64,000 nucleotides of DNA from Sympetrum striolatum (GCA_947579665.1 CANPUZ010000033.1:434001-498000); one strand, 5' to 3'. Shown: positions 1-14,164, counted from the first letter of the stretch. Translations and numbers: made by a program. The notes: generated by a model not told the origin, from the sequence alone.

Positions 1-2025
1 ATTTTGCTTAATTTTTCCTGAAGCAGATTCTTCATATTTAATCGGAGTTTGTGCTCTGCTTCTCGGCTGGCAAATGGCATAGAATTGTATTTCCACTTTT
101 TAACATTTTAAAGCATTGAATTTCAGGGAAACCCAACTTATTTTATTTAACGCTGTTTTTTTGCTCCGTCGATTCAATTTCAAGGCAAACACCAGATCAC
201 GTGTGTGTTTTCCTCAAAGTGTTTTTTTACTCGCGGAACCCTTAAACTTACCCTTTTTGTATCCTAAATCGGATATTTTTATTTGCTTCCCCAAGATTTC
301 TTTGGGGAAACACGAAAAAGGGTGTATTTTTCTCCGCCCGAGAGTTGCGAAATCGGCGCACGTATTCCTCGCTGTTAAAATTCTCTCAAGGCCCTGACAA
401 CGGAATATCTCTTAAGCGTTCATAATCCCTTATCTCTGATGGGTTAAAAACAAATGAAAAACGGGAAGGATTTATTTACTTTATCGTCCCTCTTGCCCCG
501 CTTTCCCTGCCGTTGGATTCGACGAAATGCGAACCGCAATTGAGGACTTTTTCCGAGCAATTTAGCAGATTGGTATCTTTGTATGCGGGCGCTAAAAGAA
601 AAGCGATTTCCAATTGAAGATACCTTTGAGGAGATTAAACGCCGTTTTATTTAAAAGACGACCGAGTTTCACTTCACATTCACGTCGAAAAGAATAATGA
701 GAGGATATGTAAAGCGGAATCTCGTTTTTAAGTTTCAAAGAGCGTCTTTCGATCCACACGACGTCAAGGATGTTCACTCGGCAATCTCTTGTAAATTATA
801 TTCAAGCTATGAGTGTACCCATTCGTGATCGTTAATTTAGCAATGAAATAGGACGTTCTTAGAAAGTCACAGCTGATCAATGTCTTTACGGTCTTCGCTC
901 GAATGTTTTAAGCTTAGAGGAGAAGGTGTAAATATGGGTGCCCTCTTTTGTTTTTGACGCCGCATTATTTAGGAAAAAATTCTATATTTCCACCTTCATT
1001 ACTGCTCAGTTTACTAAACGATAGGAGGCAAAGTGATGATTAATATCAATCATTTTTATCCCAAAACGGAGATTCGCAAAAAGCTTTTAAAATGGAACTA
1101 AAAAAATTGGCGAGCAAATATGAGCCCTGCCCAAAACAATCCCATGAAATAGTTTTAAAACAAGATAAAACAATACAATATGCTACGTGCATAGTTGCGG
1201 AATTTAAATAAATATAAAATCAAAAGTTATTTAAAGATAGCCTCGCTGTACTACGTTTACAGAGGCCCCATGAACCTTTAGGAGCTGCAATTTGTGGGTG
1301 GAACGAAAAGGAAGTCACATGATTATATTTGGCCAAGTCACTTACTGGTTGTGGTTAATTCAACCCTCAGATGGCTACGAACGTGGCTAAAATGTCCATC
1401 CAAGATGAGTGAGAAAGGCCAAAGAAAAGATGCTTATGGGCCCCTCCTTCAAATGGGGGTTCATATTTACTCCAATCCCACCTAAGCACTATCACCTGTG
1501 ACATAGAAGCGTACGTGACTTAAGGAGTGCTTCTAAAAGTTACTAAGGATCTCTGCTTTCTTGAAATCACTGTGAAAATATTTTAAACTAACCGTAGGGT
1601 CATGAAAAGAAAACGGTTTCACAAACCAGTCAAGAGTTTGCAGTCCAGAACAAGTACTAATTCACAAAATAACTGATGCTTCTTCCATATTACTCGAAAG
1701 AAATATTTCATCTGATCCCTGCTATCTTATTTCAACGAGTTGCACCGTATAGAGTTCTACAGCAGTGCCCGTTTTCACTCCATTTCCTCTAACGATTGTG
1801 TGGATTTCAGTAAATGCTTCATTACAATAACCATCCCGAATTTAAATATTCAAACAGTTAAAAATTCTATTAAATATAAATATTATAATATTAGAGAGAC
1901 TTTAGGAGTAGGCTAGGGACACATGGGAATGGAGACAGCACATCTGTTTGCCCTCTTAATTCTTGGGCGTTATTGAATTACCAGCCCCATGGCTTCAAAT
2001 TCAACTTTTTCAATTTTTCTATATC
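1..2025. other. Non-coding AT-rich stretch
   Basis: No coding frame, RNA gene or recognisable repeat was identified. The short open frames here have AT-rich, low-complexity products, no family motif and no convincing splice partners. Confidence 0.5.
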
Positions 2026-2057
2026 TTACTTAATGAGAAAAAGTACATTTTCATATT

Positions 2058-2216
2058 GGCTCCCACCGGGAATTGAACCCGGGACCGCTTTCATCAAAGG
2101 CGAACGCGCTGTCCACATGACTATCCGGGAGCCTGAAATTTTGGTGTAACAAGGATTCGAACTGGTAACTTTCTCATTAAGAATCCGTGATGCTACCGCA
2201 TCAGCCAACGGGCACC
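2058..2216 (-). mobile_element. Composite tRNA-derived SINE with two tRNA-like units
   Basis: Read on the minus strand there are two tRNA-like units in tandem. Unit B (2216-2143) begins GGTGCCCG, has a B-box AGTTCGAATCC and ends in ACACC, which pairs partly with the start; its loop would present AAT. Unit A (2133-2058) begins GGCTCCCG, has a B-box GGTTCAATTCC and ends TGGGAGCC, giving a good acceptor stem; its loop would present TTG. The anticodon stems are mismatched in both, so these look like SINE heads rather than working tRNA genes. Unit A is closely similar to the head at 17806-17883, which supports a repeat family. The sequence 3' of unit A (below 2058) differs from the body at 17.7 kb, so this copy may be a chimera. 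Confidence 0.65.
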
Positions 2217-2269
2217 TTGAATGGAGACGACAGTGGCGTGCGGGACCTGCTTCCGGGCAGAACACCACA

Positions 2270-5200
2270 TGATGATGATTAATTAATAATACTGTCTCTC
2301 CAAATTGTCCTTCGATCTTATAAGGAATTTATTTGACGTTTTTATCTTCCTATTACTTTCCTTCGTATAGGCGAATATTTCATTTCTTGAGCACAAATGA
2401 AATAACTCTAAGAACACATGCGAATAAGCTGTCAACCAATATACCGACTATGTCAACTGTAAGAAGACGTTCGAAATCTCCCTTTACCTCACACGCATTA
2501 CAATTTTGTTTCTGATCCACGCAGCAATTGACAGAAAGTGCTCCTTGGGAGATTTTGTCCGAAGGTACAGAAATGGTCAACTCAGCTTGTGATTTGTTGC
2601 TATTATTTTCAGTCAATAAATAGGATATATACATGCAAGTAAATGTCGCTCTTCGCTGTTTTTGGTCCATCTTTCTTTGGATGCATTCTGCGTAATCGAA
2701 GTAAGAACAAGGATGCGTAAGATGAGCAGAGATCCATCGAATTCAAATGCATTCGAATGCAATCGATATGGAAGGGTCCCAATCAAAATGGTCGGAAACC
2801 GTATCCTGCGACCCTCTGAGGCGAGATCAAAGGAAAGATGATGTCCACTGCTTTTCGAGTGCTCGACACACATTCAATTCAAGTGCTTCATATTCTTCAA
2901 GCGCCACTTTGGGTTAGTGCGGCGTCGATTCTTGGAAGCAGACGAATTCTCCAAGCACATGAAATACTTTCTTTCTTCATAAAAATTGAATTGCAGCTCA
3001 TAAATGGACCGAGGTGTAATATTGCAAAGAGGTACTCGGGAGAGAAATTATATTATCTAAATGAGATAATTTAAATCACGTAATATTGTTCCTTAAAATT
3101 TCAGCAGTGTCAATTCATTATGTTCAACCTTTTAATGCTAGTGGTGAATATGGAGGAATAAATTGAGCGAAAACACTTTATGTAAGGTAGAAATTATACA
3201 TTGCGATTGCTGTGTTGAGAAATGGGTTTAAATTGCAGGGAAAATGACATTAGGACTATCTTCCGCAAGTGAAATGCGATAGGTAATGAATAATTAATTT
3301 GATTGGAGGATGCACCCCCTGCCAACTAGCATATTTGTAAATTTATTCAATGAAGAAAAGATCTCTTAGAAAGGGCTCGACAGAGAGACGTTATTCAATT
3401 TGGACGATAAATGTGGTCGTATGGCAGACACGTCACTGTGACACTTCATTCTGCTTATCTTCGGCAGCGATCCCGTTTTTTCATCATTACTATCATTTCA
3501 GTCAGCTTTCGTCTTGCGACAGTATCTGTAAAAACTTATAGGAAAGCCCTAGTTCGGGGAAAGGTTTCTCTGGAAAAATGTGACCACAACTATTTGTTTA
3601 CCGGAAGGTATTCTTATCGATAGTAGATCTGATGTTCAAAGTAATGATGAGAATTATTTCTTATTTGTTGTAAATGGAAATAGTCAGGATAACGGAAATC
3701 CATTTTTTATTTCAAAATGATTTGAGGTATACCTTTTTCGATCATATAGTACGAGTAAACAGTTCAATGGTATATTAAATAAAGTTATGTGTTGATGCTG
3801 TTGTATAATAGCGTATCATATATATGTATGCAAAAATGAAAATAGTGCTAAAAATTTTATTTTAACTATTTTATATCTCAGAATGTAATAACCTTTACAT
3901 GTTATCTTTTCCAAAAATTCATTAACCAATCCTTAAAATCCTCTTCTCAGATTATACGTTTTTTGAATGAATCATATCACACGTCCATAACTAGATTTCC
4001 TTAGTATTTAACTATTTCCGTAGTACGTTTTCGAGGTCACAGCAGCATGTTTTATCCGCACGAACGCGAATACTAACCGCAGTTGGCACATTTCCTTTAT
4101 TTGATGAAATCGCACTCAAGCACTCCGTCTCCGTATCTAACAGATTTTATTTGAATTTCTTCGTTTTACTTTCAAAGAGACCGAATTATTAGCGAAAGGC
4201 AATTTCGATATTTAAAGGTAATATCCGTGTAACCAAATAGAAAGAAATTCTAATCCTTTCTTCTTGGTAATCGTCCATTCATTAATATCATTTTATCGTT
4301 TCTATCTCGGCCGAGATAAGAAGAATATTGATTTTGCAGGCATAAATCCGTGCAAAATCAGTCTTTCTGATATTTTGATGGAAGAATCAAATAGTTTATA
4401 AAAAAGATAATTGCAAGCTTTTTTTACAAGAAGTCTTATAAAATGATTTACCATCATCATTGGAATAGACTCGTGGTCCATCGTTGATTTATATAATAAT
4501 ACCGATGAATAGCAACGTTAAAGATACTGCATCGTAGGGGGTCCTAGGAGAAGACTACACTTGAATTGTTAAATAAGCATCTTCGTTTTTTTCGAGAGTG
4601 TTGAGGGATCGAAAGTGCGTGGGGGCGGAATCGACTGAATTCCTTTGGAAACCAATTGCTTTTCTTCTCCTCTAAAAACCCCAATAAATTGAGACCTTCG
4701 AGGGACGCGATACGTTCTCTTTATGGGGAAACTAACGAAACTTTATCTTTGTCATGAGAAGAATGTAATAGATGTGAAAGAGAGAGTGTAGAGGAGTATT
4801 ACAAGCGATCAACTGGGGATTCCCTTTTTTATTGTAAAATAGAGACGTTTACAGATCTTGATTTATAAAAGAGGATATTCTTTTTTGAATTTTTTATTTA
4901 TTTCTTTAAATTTCGCGCTGCAATTTCTATCCAAATAGCAGCGCAACGTATATTTTGTAATTTAAAATAATGTGTTGTAATTTTTACACCAAGAGACAAT
5001 TTCAATTCAGTTTGATCGATTTTTCTAGCCTTTATTGATTGGTAATATACGTTATTAAAATTCATTCAAGTTAGAATTACGTCCTTAAAATTTCTGCAAT
5101 TATTCGAAATTATTATCGTTAATATAATTATTTAACGATGTGAGCAAACACAAAATTAAGCTGAAATACCTCAATTCTTTATTGAAAAACGATAACGAAG

Positions 5201-7087
5201 GTTTGTCGCAGATAGAAGTCTCCCAAAAATATTCTTTTGATTCAGAGGTGAAAGTTGATTTTGTAGCTTTTAATTACCGTCTATCGATTACCTTATTCAT
5301 TATCCCTTTTCAATTGAGATTAAATTATTGAAGGCGTGTTTTACCTTTCACTTCAAATTTGAAAAGAAAATTACAAAAATATTAAAATACCAATTACACT
5401 ACGAATAACGATTACTCCTTAGTATTCTCCAGAGTTTAGAATGATTTGAATTAAAATAAATCATTTCCTCACTTATTTGAATTACTATATTTTTCTTGCA
5501 GCATGCTATCGACCGTTGTCTGTTAACGATTCAAGTGAATACGTTTATCAGTGAGGATAGATCTACATAATGATAAGGATCAAACGAGATACCCAGGGTA
5601 TTCACAGTCAATTAAATCGGATGCATTAGTCGTTTGTAGTGCATTCATTGCACTAGTGGACGATCATTTACAGTTGGCGCTGTCTGTCCCTCGATAAAGT
5701 GTAATTATCGATAATATTGATATGTTATACTTTTTTTGATGGTAATTATAAACGATTCAAAATGTATTTTTGACGTGGGCAAATATGATAAATATTTCCA
5801 TTTATCTCCATTGAATTGATAAAAATTGTATATGCATCCTACATATTACTCTCAGTTAATTGAAATAATCGATTCCGGGAGGAAATTTCCAGAAAAATGA
5901 GGATAACACTTTCCATATAAAAGTAAAGGTTTAATGCGTTTGAAGTTTTGCGAATAAAGTGAGGGAATATGCGTCAACATCTGCGAAAACACAGTGAACC
6001 ATATCGCGAGCAAATACGGCGTTCCGTTGTGGCGATACATAATTGATGAAAGAGGAACGAAAGAGTGTTTAGTTTCGCTGTTTGCTCTTCTTTTTTCTTT
6101 GTCTAAATAAAACAACCGCGGGCGAGCGAAGCCCGTTCTCTTTTATTATTGGGGAATTAAACTGGAATTCCGCCCCAATTATTACACGGTTTGTTCAAGA
6201 TGGCGGAAGTGTCCGGTTTGCAATTATGAGGGAGGAATTCCAACCGTGAATTCCATTTTTTTACTCTGTTGTTGCGGTCGCATTAAAATTTGTCGAATGC
6301 TAAAGTTCTCCGCAATTAATTACTTGAAAATTTCAAAACGATGGAATACATTCCAAATTTGGAAATGTTCGCCTTAGTGCAATACCTAGGCACATTCTCA
6401 TCGAATTTTAATTACCATTTAAAACAAAGTAGTCAAACGAATGCGCAAATGTGGGCCTTTACTACTTTAATACGTATATGCTGAACAGAAGAATATGGAT
6501 ATGCTCTTTTAAAACGTGAATACTTGTTCCAGGCGCATTATATAGCACTTCCAAAAGATAAAAAGTTTAAAAATTTACGATTTCAGTGGTATTACTCACC
6601 AAACTGTGGTAAAAGTTAATTCCAAGAGTTAATTAAAACATTATCTCTGAAGTTTATTTTAGCGAAGAAATATTTTTGGATATAATCAACATGTCCTCAC
6701 TGTACTTCGTGGAACGACATCTTAAGTATTCTTCCTTCATCACGAAGAGCTGCCGCAAAGTAGCGGCTAAGACGGTGTATTTGGATAAAATCGATTATCA
6801 GGTTCAGTTCTAATGTTAAGTCGTCAATAACAGTAAGGAAATTACTTATTACTAGAACTGCAATAAGAAAACTCTCAAAATAAAAATTTAGAGAGATAAT
6901 TAGGTTATAATGGGAAATTTAAGGTAGCTATTTAATTCTACTAATTATTTCTTTATGTCGTTCAACGAAATGTATTTCAGAAAACAGGTTTTAACATATG
7001 CGTCAAAACAGGATTATTAATGGTGCGAAAATTCGACAAAAAGACATCATGTAAAATGAAGGAGATATTTGGTACTTTTTCCTAAAA
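2270..7087. other. Non-coding AT-rich stretch
   Basis: No gene or repeat could be supported. An 18-base string at about 6704-6721 (acttcgtggaacgacat) recurs at about 56695-56711 beside a hammerhead-like repeat, hinting at a buried repeat relic. The rest shows only short frames without family features. Confidence 0.45.
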
Positions 7088-7135
7088 ATTTTTTTATTTG
7101 TACTACCGGTTTCAACGGAGGACCGTCATGGACAT
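7088..7135 (-). repeat. Hammerhead-like repeat module (degenerate)
   Basis: On the minus strand the order is CATGACGG, a four-base loop, CCGT, then TGAAACCGG, followed by an A/T-rich AATAAA-like stretch. This matches the layout of the hammerhead core used by Penelope-like elements: a CUGAUGA-type box, a short stem II, then GAAA. The first box is degenerate (CCATGA), so cleavage is unlikely. Related modules lie at 29.4, 46.2, 56.4 and 56.8 kb. The element identity is inferred from layout, not from a protein. Confidence 0.4.
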
Positions 7136-7139
7136 AGTG

Positions 7140-10100
7140 TCGCAAACAGGAAGGACGTATTTGAAAAAAGAAAAAAGCGTGGTACCGTTTAATTCATTGG
7201 AAAACCTGGAAACTTTCCAAATTAGTATTACTGTCGCTTTACGTTTTTAAATAATTTTATTTTTAAATTTCCGCTCATTTTTGGTGTTCTTTGCAAATTT
7301 GGCATTTGAAATATCCGTTGTTAAGCCTTAGATAGCTAATCCTTGATATCGCAATTTTTCGTACGTCTTACCTTCCACATTCCTGCAGAGTTCTTTAACA
7401 AATTGAATCTTCTGATCTGAGCAACCTGAATGAACCGCTTACAAGAATAAGTAGGCTGGTTTAACCTCCTAATGCGTTTCCCATAAAAAATATGAAGAAG
7501 TTAAAGTAATATCGATTTTTGGTTTTTAAAATGTGAAAGCATTAAAAATATTGCAATAATTCTACTTCCATAAAAGTTACTAAAATATTCCGTGAATGTA
7601 ATGGCGTAATCGCCAGGGTAAATGGGTCAAATAGTTGATACCTATTTTCCTTGTTTGCATCAACTTTTCTAAGATAATCTTATAATTTAGCCCTTTCTTT
7701 ACTAATTGCATTAGTTCCCTAGCTGGGTCAAATGAATCTTGTAAGCTTTCATCTATGTATGTAGTGACATCTGAGATTGGATTAAGGAGTTATGGCCACT
7801 TGAGAATGCAAGATATACTAGGTGTTGGCACAGTGTTCGAGGTATTTTCCTCTCCTTTGGGGGAATGCCAAACAAAACGTTTCTTTTACTCATTATGTGA
7901 AAGTGCCGAACATGGGTGCAATATTTTTAAGTGAAGCGACTTTGATAAGACGTTTCTTACAACCAGTGCTTAGCCTCTCTGAGTTTTATGCTTTCGTATT
8001 GACTGTAACTCGGGGCGATAAAGCTACGGTAGTATTGTCTTTATATCTATATACAGCATATTTCACTTTTCTACGGTAATTTGCATTTGCTACTCCTTTC
8101 AGCCGTAATTTAAGGAGAGATTAAAAGACGAATGATAAAATCGAAGTGCAAAAGTGGTGTATTGTTAATAAATGTAGAAAATAACTTTCATGTACCGAAA
8201 CTCAGAGACGATGATTAAGTTCACCTGCCCTGTTCAGCAAGTTTACTTCATTCAGTCAGTGATAGTGGATATCCAATCAGCAATAACAATTACAGCAAAT
8301 TGACTCATTTCTTCCCTAGCAACTCTCTTTAGATCGAATCTTTCGTCTCCATAGCAACCGGTTAATCTCGCAGTGAGGAGCCGCCATTATTAAACGCCGA
8401 TCCAAATTGGGGAACAGCGGAACACCAATTCCCTCGAAAATCAAGAGACCAATTCTCAGATCCACTCCTCACATTCCTTATCTTCGCACGTACCCAGAAT
8501 GCACTCTACTGCGAACGTAGATACCCGCTTTTATATTTTGCCCCAAAATATTTATTCCTATACGATTTCCTTAGGGTTTCCTATTAGAGATTCTCTTTTC
8601 ATTCACATTAAATGTCTCACACGAAAGATTCAACCTTAATCTATGCCGTGAAATTAATTATTTCGATACATTTTATTCGCTATTTAAAAGTTTTTAAGCG
8701 TTAAGAAATTTTAAATCGGTATGGGTGATCCCAGATGGATTCTTCAAAAAATGGTTAAATAATGATGATAAATAGATAACGTATTTATTTGTGTAAAATG
8801 AGATTATTATTTATCTTATCCATTGAATGAGACGTCTAAGAAGCCATAAAAACAATATTTAATTATTGGTAATCTGCAGTTGTGTCATTGACCTCATTGA
8901 AATGTGTTCACGGAAAGGTCACCGATTGGTGATTGTCACCTCAAATATGTGTGCGCACTATAAATTGAGATGTTTGTGGATTAACTCCCACTGCTGCGTC
9001 TATCTCATGTTTTATGCGATCCCAGAGGCTTTCTTACGAGGAGAAGAGGGAAGCTGACTCAGGACAATTGGATAGTAATCGGGGGAAAAATTTTCGTTTC
9101 TACGGGACTCAGTTGTGGTGCTGGGAATCGTAATGCTGCGGTCGGGGCGAAGCAGGGATTTGTCGCTTTATTCTGCAAACTCGGACTGAATGCAGATTCA
9201 GGACGAATATTAGTTGTACTTTGTAAATTGAAAAATCCAATTGAAGCGTTGAGATGCAAGGACTGTAGGGACATTGCCCATAGATACGATTGCGATAGGA
9301 GTATAAGTGTCGGAGAAAAGAATTTAATGAAAAGATTATATTGCTTTTGTTATTTAGAGTAATGTCTGATTTGTGTTTTTAAATTACAGAAAGCTTTCAA
9401 AGTTGTTTTTACAATACCCTGAATCCACGAAAGAGAACTGTGGAATTAATATGTCATTTCTATCAATTTCATTAATTTTCTTTTCTTTAGTGAAAGTAGA
9501 ATATGCAATGGCAACAAAAAAATTTTTTAATGTTCGATGAAGACTCATTCAATTTCACATATTTGATTCGCGATTGAGTTTTCGAAAAGAGGGAAGACAT
9601 TATTGGTTATGTATATTTGCCTAAATAACATACTGATGTAAGTTCGAGAAGCATAAGCTAGATAAAAGTACAAATCATTCTGCTATCTAAGATTATAGTC
9701 GAACGAGGAAAAGAAGTTCTCTACCATTTTATTTCGTCTGGTGACTTCTGGAAAAGGATCGCCATGACTCGTTTCGCATACTCTGGTGAACTTTTTAAAT
9801 TTAAAATACTTCTCACAAAACAACAGCCCCCGAATGGATGAATGTTTTAAATCCTTGTTTTTGAATGCTCCAACCAAGTCAGAAAGCTCACTCTCGTACT
9901 GATACTGCAGACTTAGTTTCATTCACACAATCATTGCCTTGCCATTAATTGTCACTAAAATATCAAGACTATCGAGAAATAGAACTAACTATCGAGGAAT
10001 CGAACAGTCTGCCTGCAGAAGTCTTCGGACCTTTCCCAAAAAATATTAAATGTTTTGTTATCCGACGAGAGCCTGCCGCAATGTGAGACAAGTAGGGGAT

Positions 10101-12575
10101 CGCTTGGTTGATGTACAGTGGGTCCGTGAAGGCCTATTATAGGAACCCTGAACAATCTTGCATAACAAGTACAAGACAGTTAAATGCTGTTTCAGGGTAC
10201 TTTCTATTATATCATTCTCATAAAAAATATAACTATTTCAAAGTGCTCTTTATTTTTATGTTAATGTATGTATACATATTTTTATATTTATAATTTTGTA
10301 TTTATGTATGATTGTGATGTAGACTAAAGTCACCACCTGTCCTTGCGAATAACTGCGGCGTGCGGTTTTATGTAATAAGTAAATCTTATGTCTTACGTAA
10401 TAAATAGATACACTTAAAGCCGTATTTCGGCGTGTGGTAGAGAATTTGATTACTTTTCTTGGTTGTTGCATGCGAAATCTCCATCGTATCGCTTTATCTA
10501 ACCGTTGCATATTTTAAGCAAATTTGTATCCTTTTGCTCTGCATTCCGCGGGTACATCCGTCGAATCCCTCGCCACATATTTGGGAGACTAAGAAATAGA
10601 ATACCTCTCGAAAATTTTAATCATTTGAACTTACGATACTCTTTACAAATTCGATATTTTTATTCCGTTCGTGTCGTTCGGGTAATTCTGACACAGCTGT
10701 TTTATTACTTTATTTAATACGCAGTTGTTGAAATTAAAGACAGAATGTTTCCTCGTATTTGGTTCAAGTAACCGCTTTTCGCACTGCTGCCGAGTCGTCT
10801 TTCTGTTTTTTCCTTGACATTCATTAATTCTTGAATTCTATTTCCGATGCATTCGTCGCAAAGAGGCGCAACCCGACGAATGCGCCAAACACAGGAAAAA
10901 AGTAGAATTCGTTAGAAATAATACTTGTAAACCCTGTCTCTCTTCAGAACGTCGTTAAAATATTCTTAAGGATCGATCTCGCAGGCAGAGTAAAAACATT
11001 AACTCGGCTGATTCGAGAGAAAAGAGAAGTAGAGAATACTTTCTTTGAAATCCTCTTCCCGTAGTTAATTATGGAAAAGGGAGTTGATTAGAGTGTGGGC
11101 GGTGCATTCAAATGGAGAAGCAACTTAATCGATTGTGCTGCTCAGTCGCTTTAATCCGCACTGCTGAGGCAAATAAATCTAGCGATTGCCGAATCGATTG
11201 CGACGACCGATTCATATAAGAAAGACACCTCCTTCGGAATGTAGTTATTTCCAGCTCAATACAAACGATATACCTGCGATATTATCACAAAAAACGAGAC
11301 ATAGAACCAAATCAGAACTGCTATGATAATCCAGTCATGCGTCTTGTTGTAATAGATTTGCAATCCTCTTTTTGGTTTTGTACAATATATGAATCAGTCA
11401 ATTGAGTATATATCTTCAATGGATTTGAACATTAATAATGAGTGAAAGTATACTGTCGGAGCATCCACACGAACGTATTTCTAGATCGGAACTCAGATAC
11501 TGAAGATGCTGGGTGAACAACGACAAATGTTGACCTCGACCAGGAACCGAACCCGTGGCCGTTTCCGCCGAGAGTGAACTCTTGATCCAAGAGTTCAAAA
11601 TTCCCAAAATGATTCCAAAATGCGACGATTAATAATTCTTTCATATTGAGAAAAGTACTCAATGATTGGGAGTACTTCAAACTCCAACTAGAAAAAAATA
11701 CTTAAGAAAACGAATCAACTGATGTATCTCCTTGCAAATTTTACTGAGAATATTTTGTGATTATGTTCCCTTGAAGTGCATTTCGTTGTTTTACTACAAT
11801 GTTTCTCTATAAAAGCATTTTATAGAAACCGTTATATACATTTGAGATTCAAAAAATAATTAAAACATTTCATGAAATTTCTGTCCAATAAAAGTAAAGT
11901 GAAATCCACATTATTCATTTAATAGTACTTTGTACTTTTGTTATTGACTTTTTGTATACATTTGAGTAACAATTAATTATTTACTGTTCAGTAGAGCACT
12001 AAGGATTAAGTACTACTTTTCGTAGTTTTTGTCTTAAGTTTCCGTCAATCAACTTTATCGTAAGGCATCTTTATATATTAATTGCCTTGTTCCGAAGGTC
12101 TGTGGGATTATTTACATCGCAGAAGTGTAGTCTCTGAGCATTTCAAACTTCAACATTGGTATTTCCCTTTAAAACATTGCTGAAGACAAGCGTCCACATC
12201 CACGTTATTTTAAGGACTATGCGTGACTGTGCGATATTGGATGCCAACCCATCACGTGTCCCTTTCACCGGATAACGTCTTTCCGATAGATTCTGCTCGA
12301 GATGAGAAATTCTTATTTAAATCGAACCTAAACAAACTCGATACATGTGTGCTTTATCATTGCGATTACAGGACCGATATGGAGGGTGACCGACAAGGTC
12401 CATCTACTTATTAACGCACCAATTTAACTGCTAAGAACGTTTGTTCCTTGAAGGCGTTAGCATCTCTGCACTGTCATTGTTTCTTCAGTACAGAAGATCT
12501 TTTTATCTCCTGGTCCATCTTTAGTAAATTTTTAATCCTTAAGTTAGCGTTGATATTGTGTCAATTGAATGAACC
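7140..12575. other. Non-coding stretch with a possible SINE relic
   Basis: No gene could be supported. At about 11530-11600 the minus strand carries a B-box-like GGTTCGGTTCC that may be a decayed tRNA-derived head, but no A-box or body could be matched. Short open frames elsewhere lack family motifs. Confidence 0.4.
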
Positions 12576-12580
12576 TCTTG

Positions 12581-14160
12581 TTTAGATTTAGATTTAGATA
12601 TATACCCCGCGAGCCGCCAGAGGCGTATGGCAGGGGGTGTAATACACCACCATTATGCATTCCTACCTATTAGCATCTCTAATAGCTTGGGGAAAAAAAG
12701 ACCAAAAGTAATTCCGTCCTTGCAATTACTTCCCTATAACGCTTCGTCGATGCCTCTCGGAGATCTCGTTCGATCCTTACTGGCTCTAACATTTCACTTA
12801 CTTCGTCTATAAATTCTGAACGATTGAACTTTTCGAAAAGTTTCCGACGATATTCAGATCTTCTCATCTGTAGTGAATTCCAACTGAGGGACTCTATCAT
12901 TGCCGTAACGCTGCTATCAAACCTGAAATCCCCGCAAACGAATCGGGCTGCTCTACGCTGGACCATCTCTAAATCTGAGACTAAACCTACTTCGTGTGGG
13001 TTCCAAACCGCACAGCAGTATTCAAGACTCGGACGAATAAGAGAAAAGTAAGCTATTTCTTTGACTCTCGATGAGCATCCTCTCAACGTTCTACCAGTTA
13101 ATCTTTGCATTCTATTCGCTTTTCCTATTGCATCTCGAATATGTTCTTTAAAAGATAAGTTACTGCTAAACGTGACTCCTAGGTATTTGTTGTCGTGAAC
13201 TAACTCTAATGGATGACCTGAGATTTGGTACTGCGCGGGAATTATGTTTGTGGAGCGCGTAAAACTCATGGCAACGCATTTATTTATATTTAAATCCAGC
13301 TGCCAATCTTTACACCATCCTGATATTACGTCCAGGTCGTCTTGAAGCACATTACAATCGTTTTCAGTCAAAATCTCTCTGTATATCAGGGTATCATCGG
13401 CAAATAATCTAACCTTACTCTTTACGTTATCTACGAGGTCGTTAATGTAAATTAGAAATAAGATAGGACCAAGAACACTTCCCTGTGGAACTCCTGATGT
13501 GATACTTATTTCTTCGGATAAAACTCCATCTAACGCAACTCGCTGAGATCTGTTTTCTAGAAAAGATTTGGTCCATCTGATAGCTTTTTCGTCGATCGCG
13601 TAGGCACTCAGCTTTTGGATAAGCTTTTCGTGAGAAACTGTGTCGAAAGCTTTCCTGAAATCTAGGAAAACTGCGTCTGATCTAACACCGCCGTCTGCTG
13701 CATACGTCATTCATAAAAAGCGCTAACTGGGTCTCACAAGACCTACCTTTACGGAATCCGTGCTGGCTCTGACTGATTGCTCCCTTTTCAGAAAGAAAGC
13801 GCATGATAGAGCTCGCTATAATATGCTCCATTATTTTGCAAAAAATTGAAGTTAATGAAATAGGCCTATAATCATCTGGTTTTGACGCGCGCCCTTTCTT
13901 AGGCACCGGAATGACATTAGCTTTTTTCCACGACATTGGGACGGTTCCCTCATCCAATGATTTCTGATAGAAAATCTGTAGAAGCGGAGCAATTTCATCG
14001 GCTAAAGTTTTTATTACAACAGCGGGAATACCTTCGGGTCCTGGCGCCTTTTTTCTATCAATCTCTCGCAATAATTTTCCAATTCCATCAACCGATATCT
14101 CGATGGGACACATCTCTGATCTTGTTAATCCAATGAAGATAATATCGTTCGATGTGCTGA
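12581..14160 (-). mobile_element. 5'-truncated non-LTR retrotransposon (Jockey/CR1-like LINE)
   Basis: A LINE copy on the minus strand. It contains most of the reverse-transcriptase ORF (14113-12679), a short 3' UTR with the segment GGCGGCTCGCGGGGTA, and a short tandem tail made of TCTAAA-type units (plus strand 12581-12600), as is usual for LINEs with microsatellite tails. The endonuclease region is missing, so it is 5' truncated. The exact 5' junction near 14160 cannot be placed without a consensus. The same 3' end occurs at 16.6-16.9 kb (+) and 24.3-24.5 kb (-), so the family is multi-copy here. Confidence 0.85.
12679..14113 (-). pseudogene. LINE reverse transcriptase, broken by one frameshift
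   Basis: Product: the reverse transcriptase that copies LINE RNA at the target site. The 5' part (14113 to about 13690, 143 codons) has KKAPGPEGIP, the DDYRPISLTS segment and QHGFRKGRSCETQL, the N-terminal fingers of this clade. The second part (13710-12679, 343 codons) has AVFLDFRKAFD at residues 13-23 with the first catalytic Asp, SGVPQGSVLGP at 72-82, and the catalytic FADD at 103-106, followed by thumb and C-terminal sequence ending VFFSPSY. Both frames overlap near 13690-13710: the first runs into a stop just after LALFMNDV while the other frame continues with the expected domain. A single indel is therefore enough to explain the break. The frame is otherwise free of stops, so the insertion is fairly young. 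It has no host neighbours. Confidence 0.88.
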
Positions 14161-14164
14161 CATT

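Noticed and set aside
116..397. A 93-codon gene at the window start
   Set aside because: No motif, hydrophobic low-information product, and no neighbouring exon signals.
2058..2133. A functional tRNA gene
   Set aside because: The B-box and acceptor ends are good, but the anticodon stem is mismatched, and a near-copy with a SINE body sits at 17.8 kb.
6118..6134. A bacterial-style terminator hairpin (cgggc...gcccg)
   Set aside because: An isolated short hairpin in eukaryotic DNA with no gene before it; no reason to assign function.
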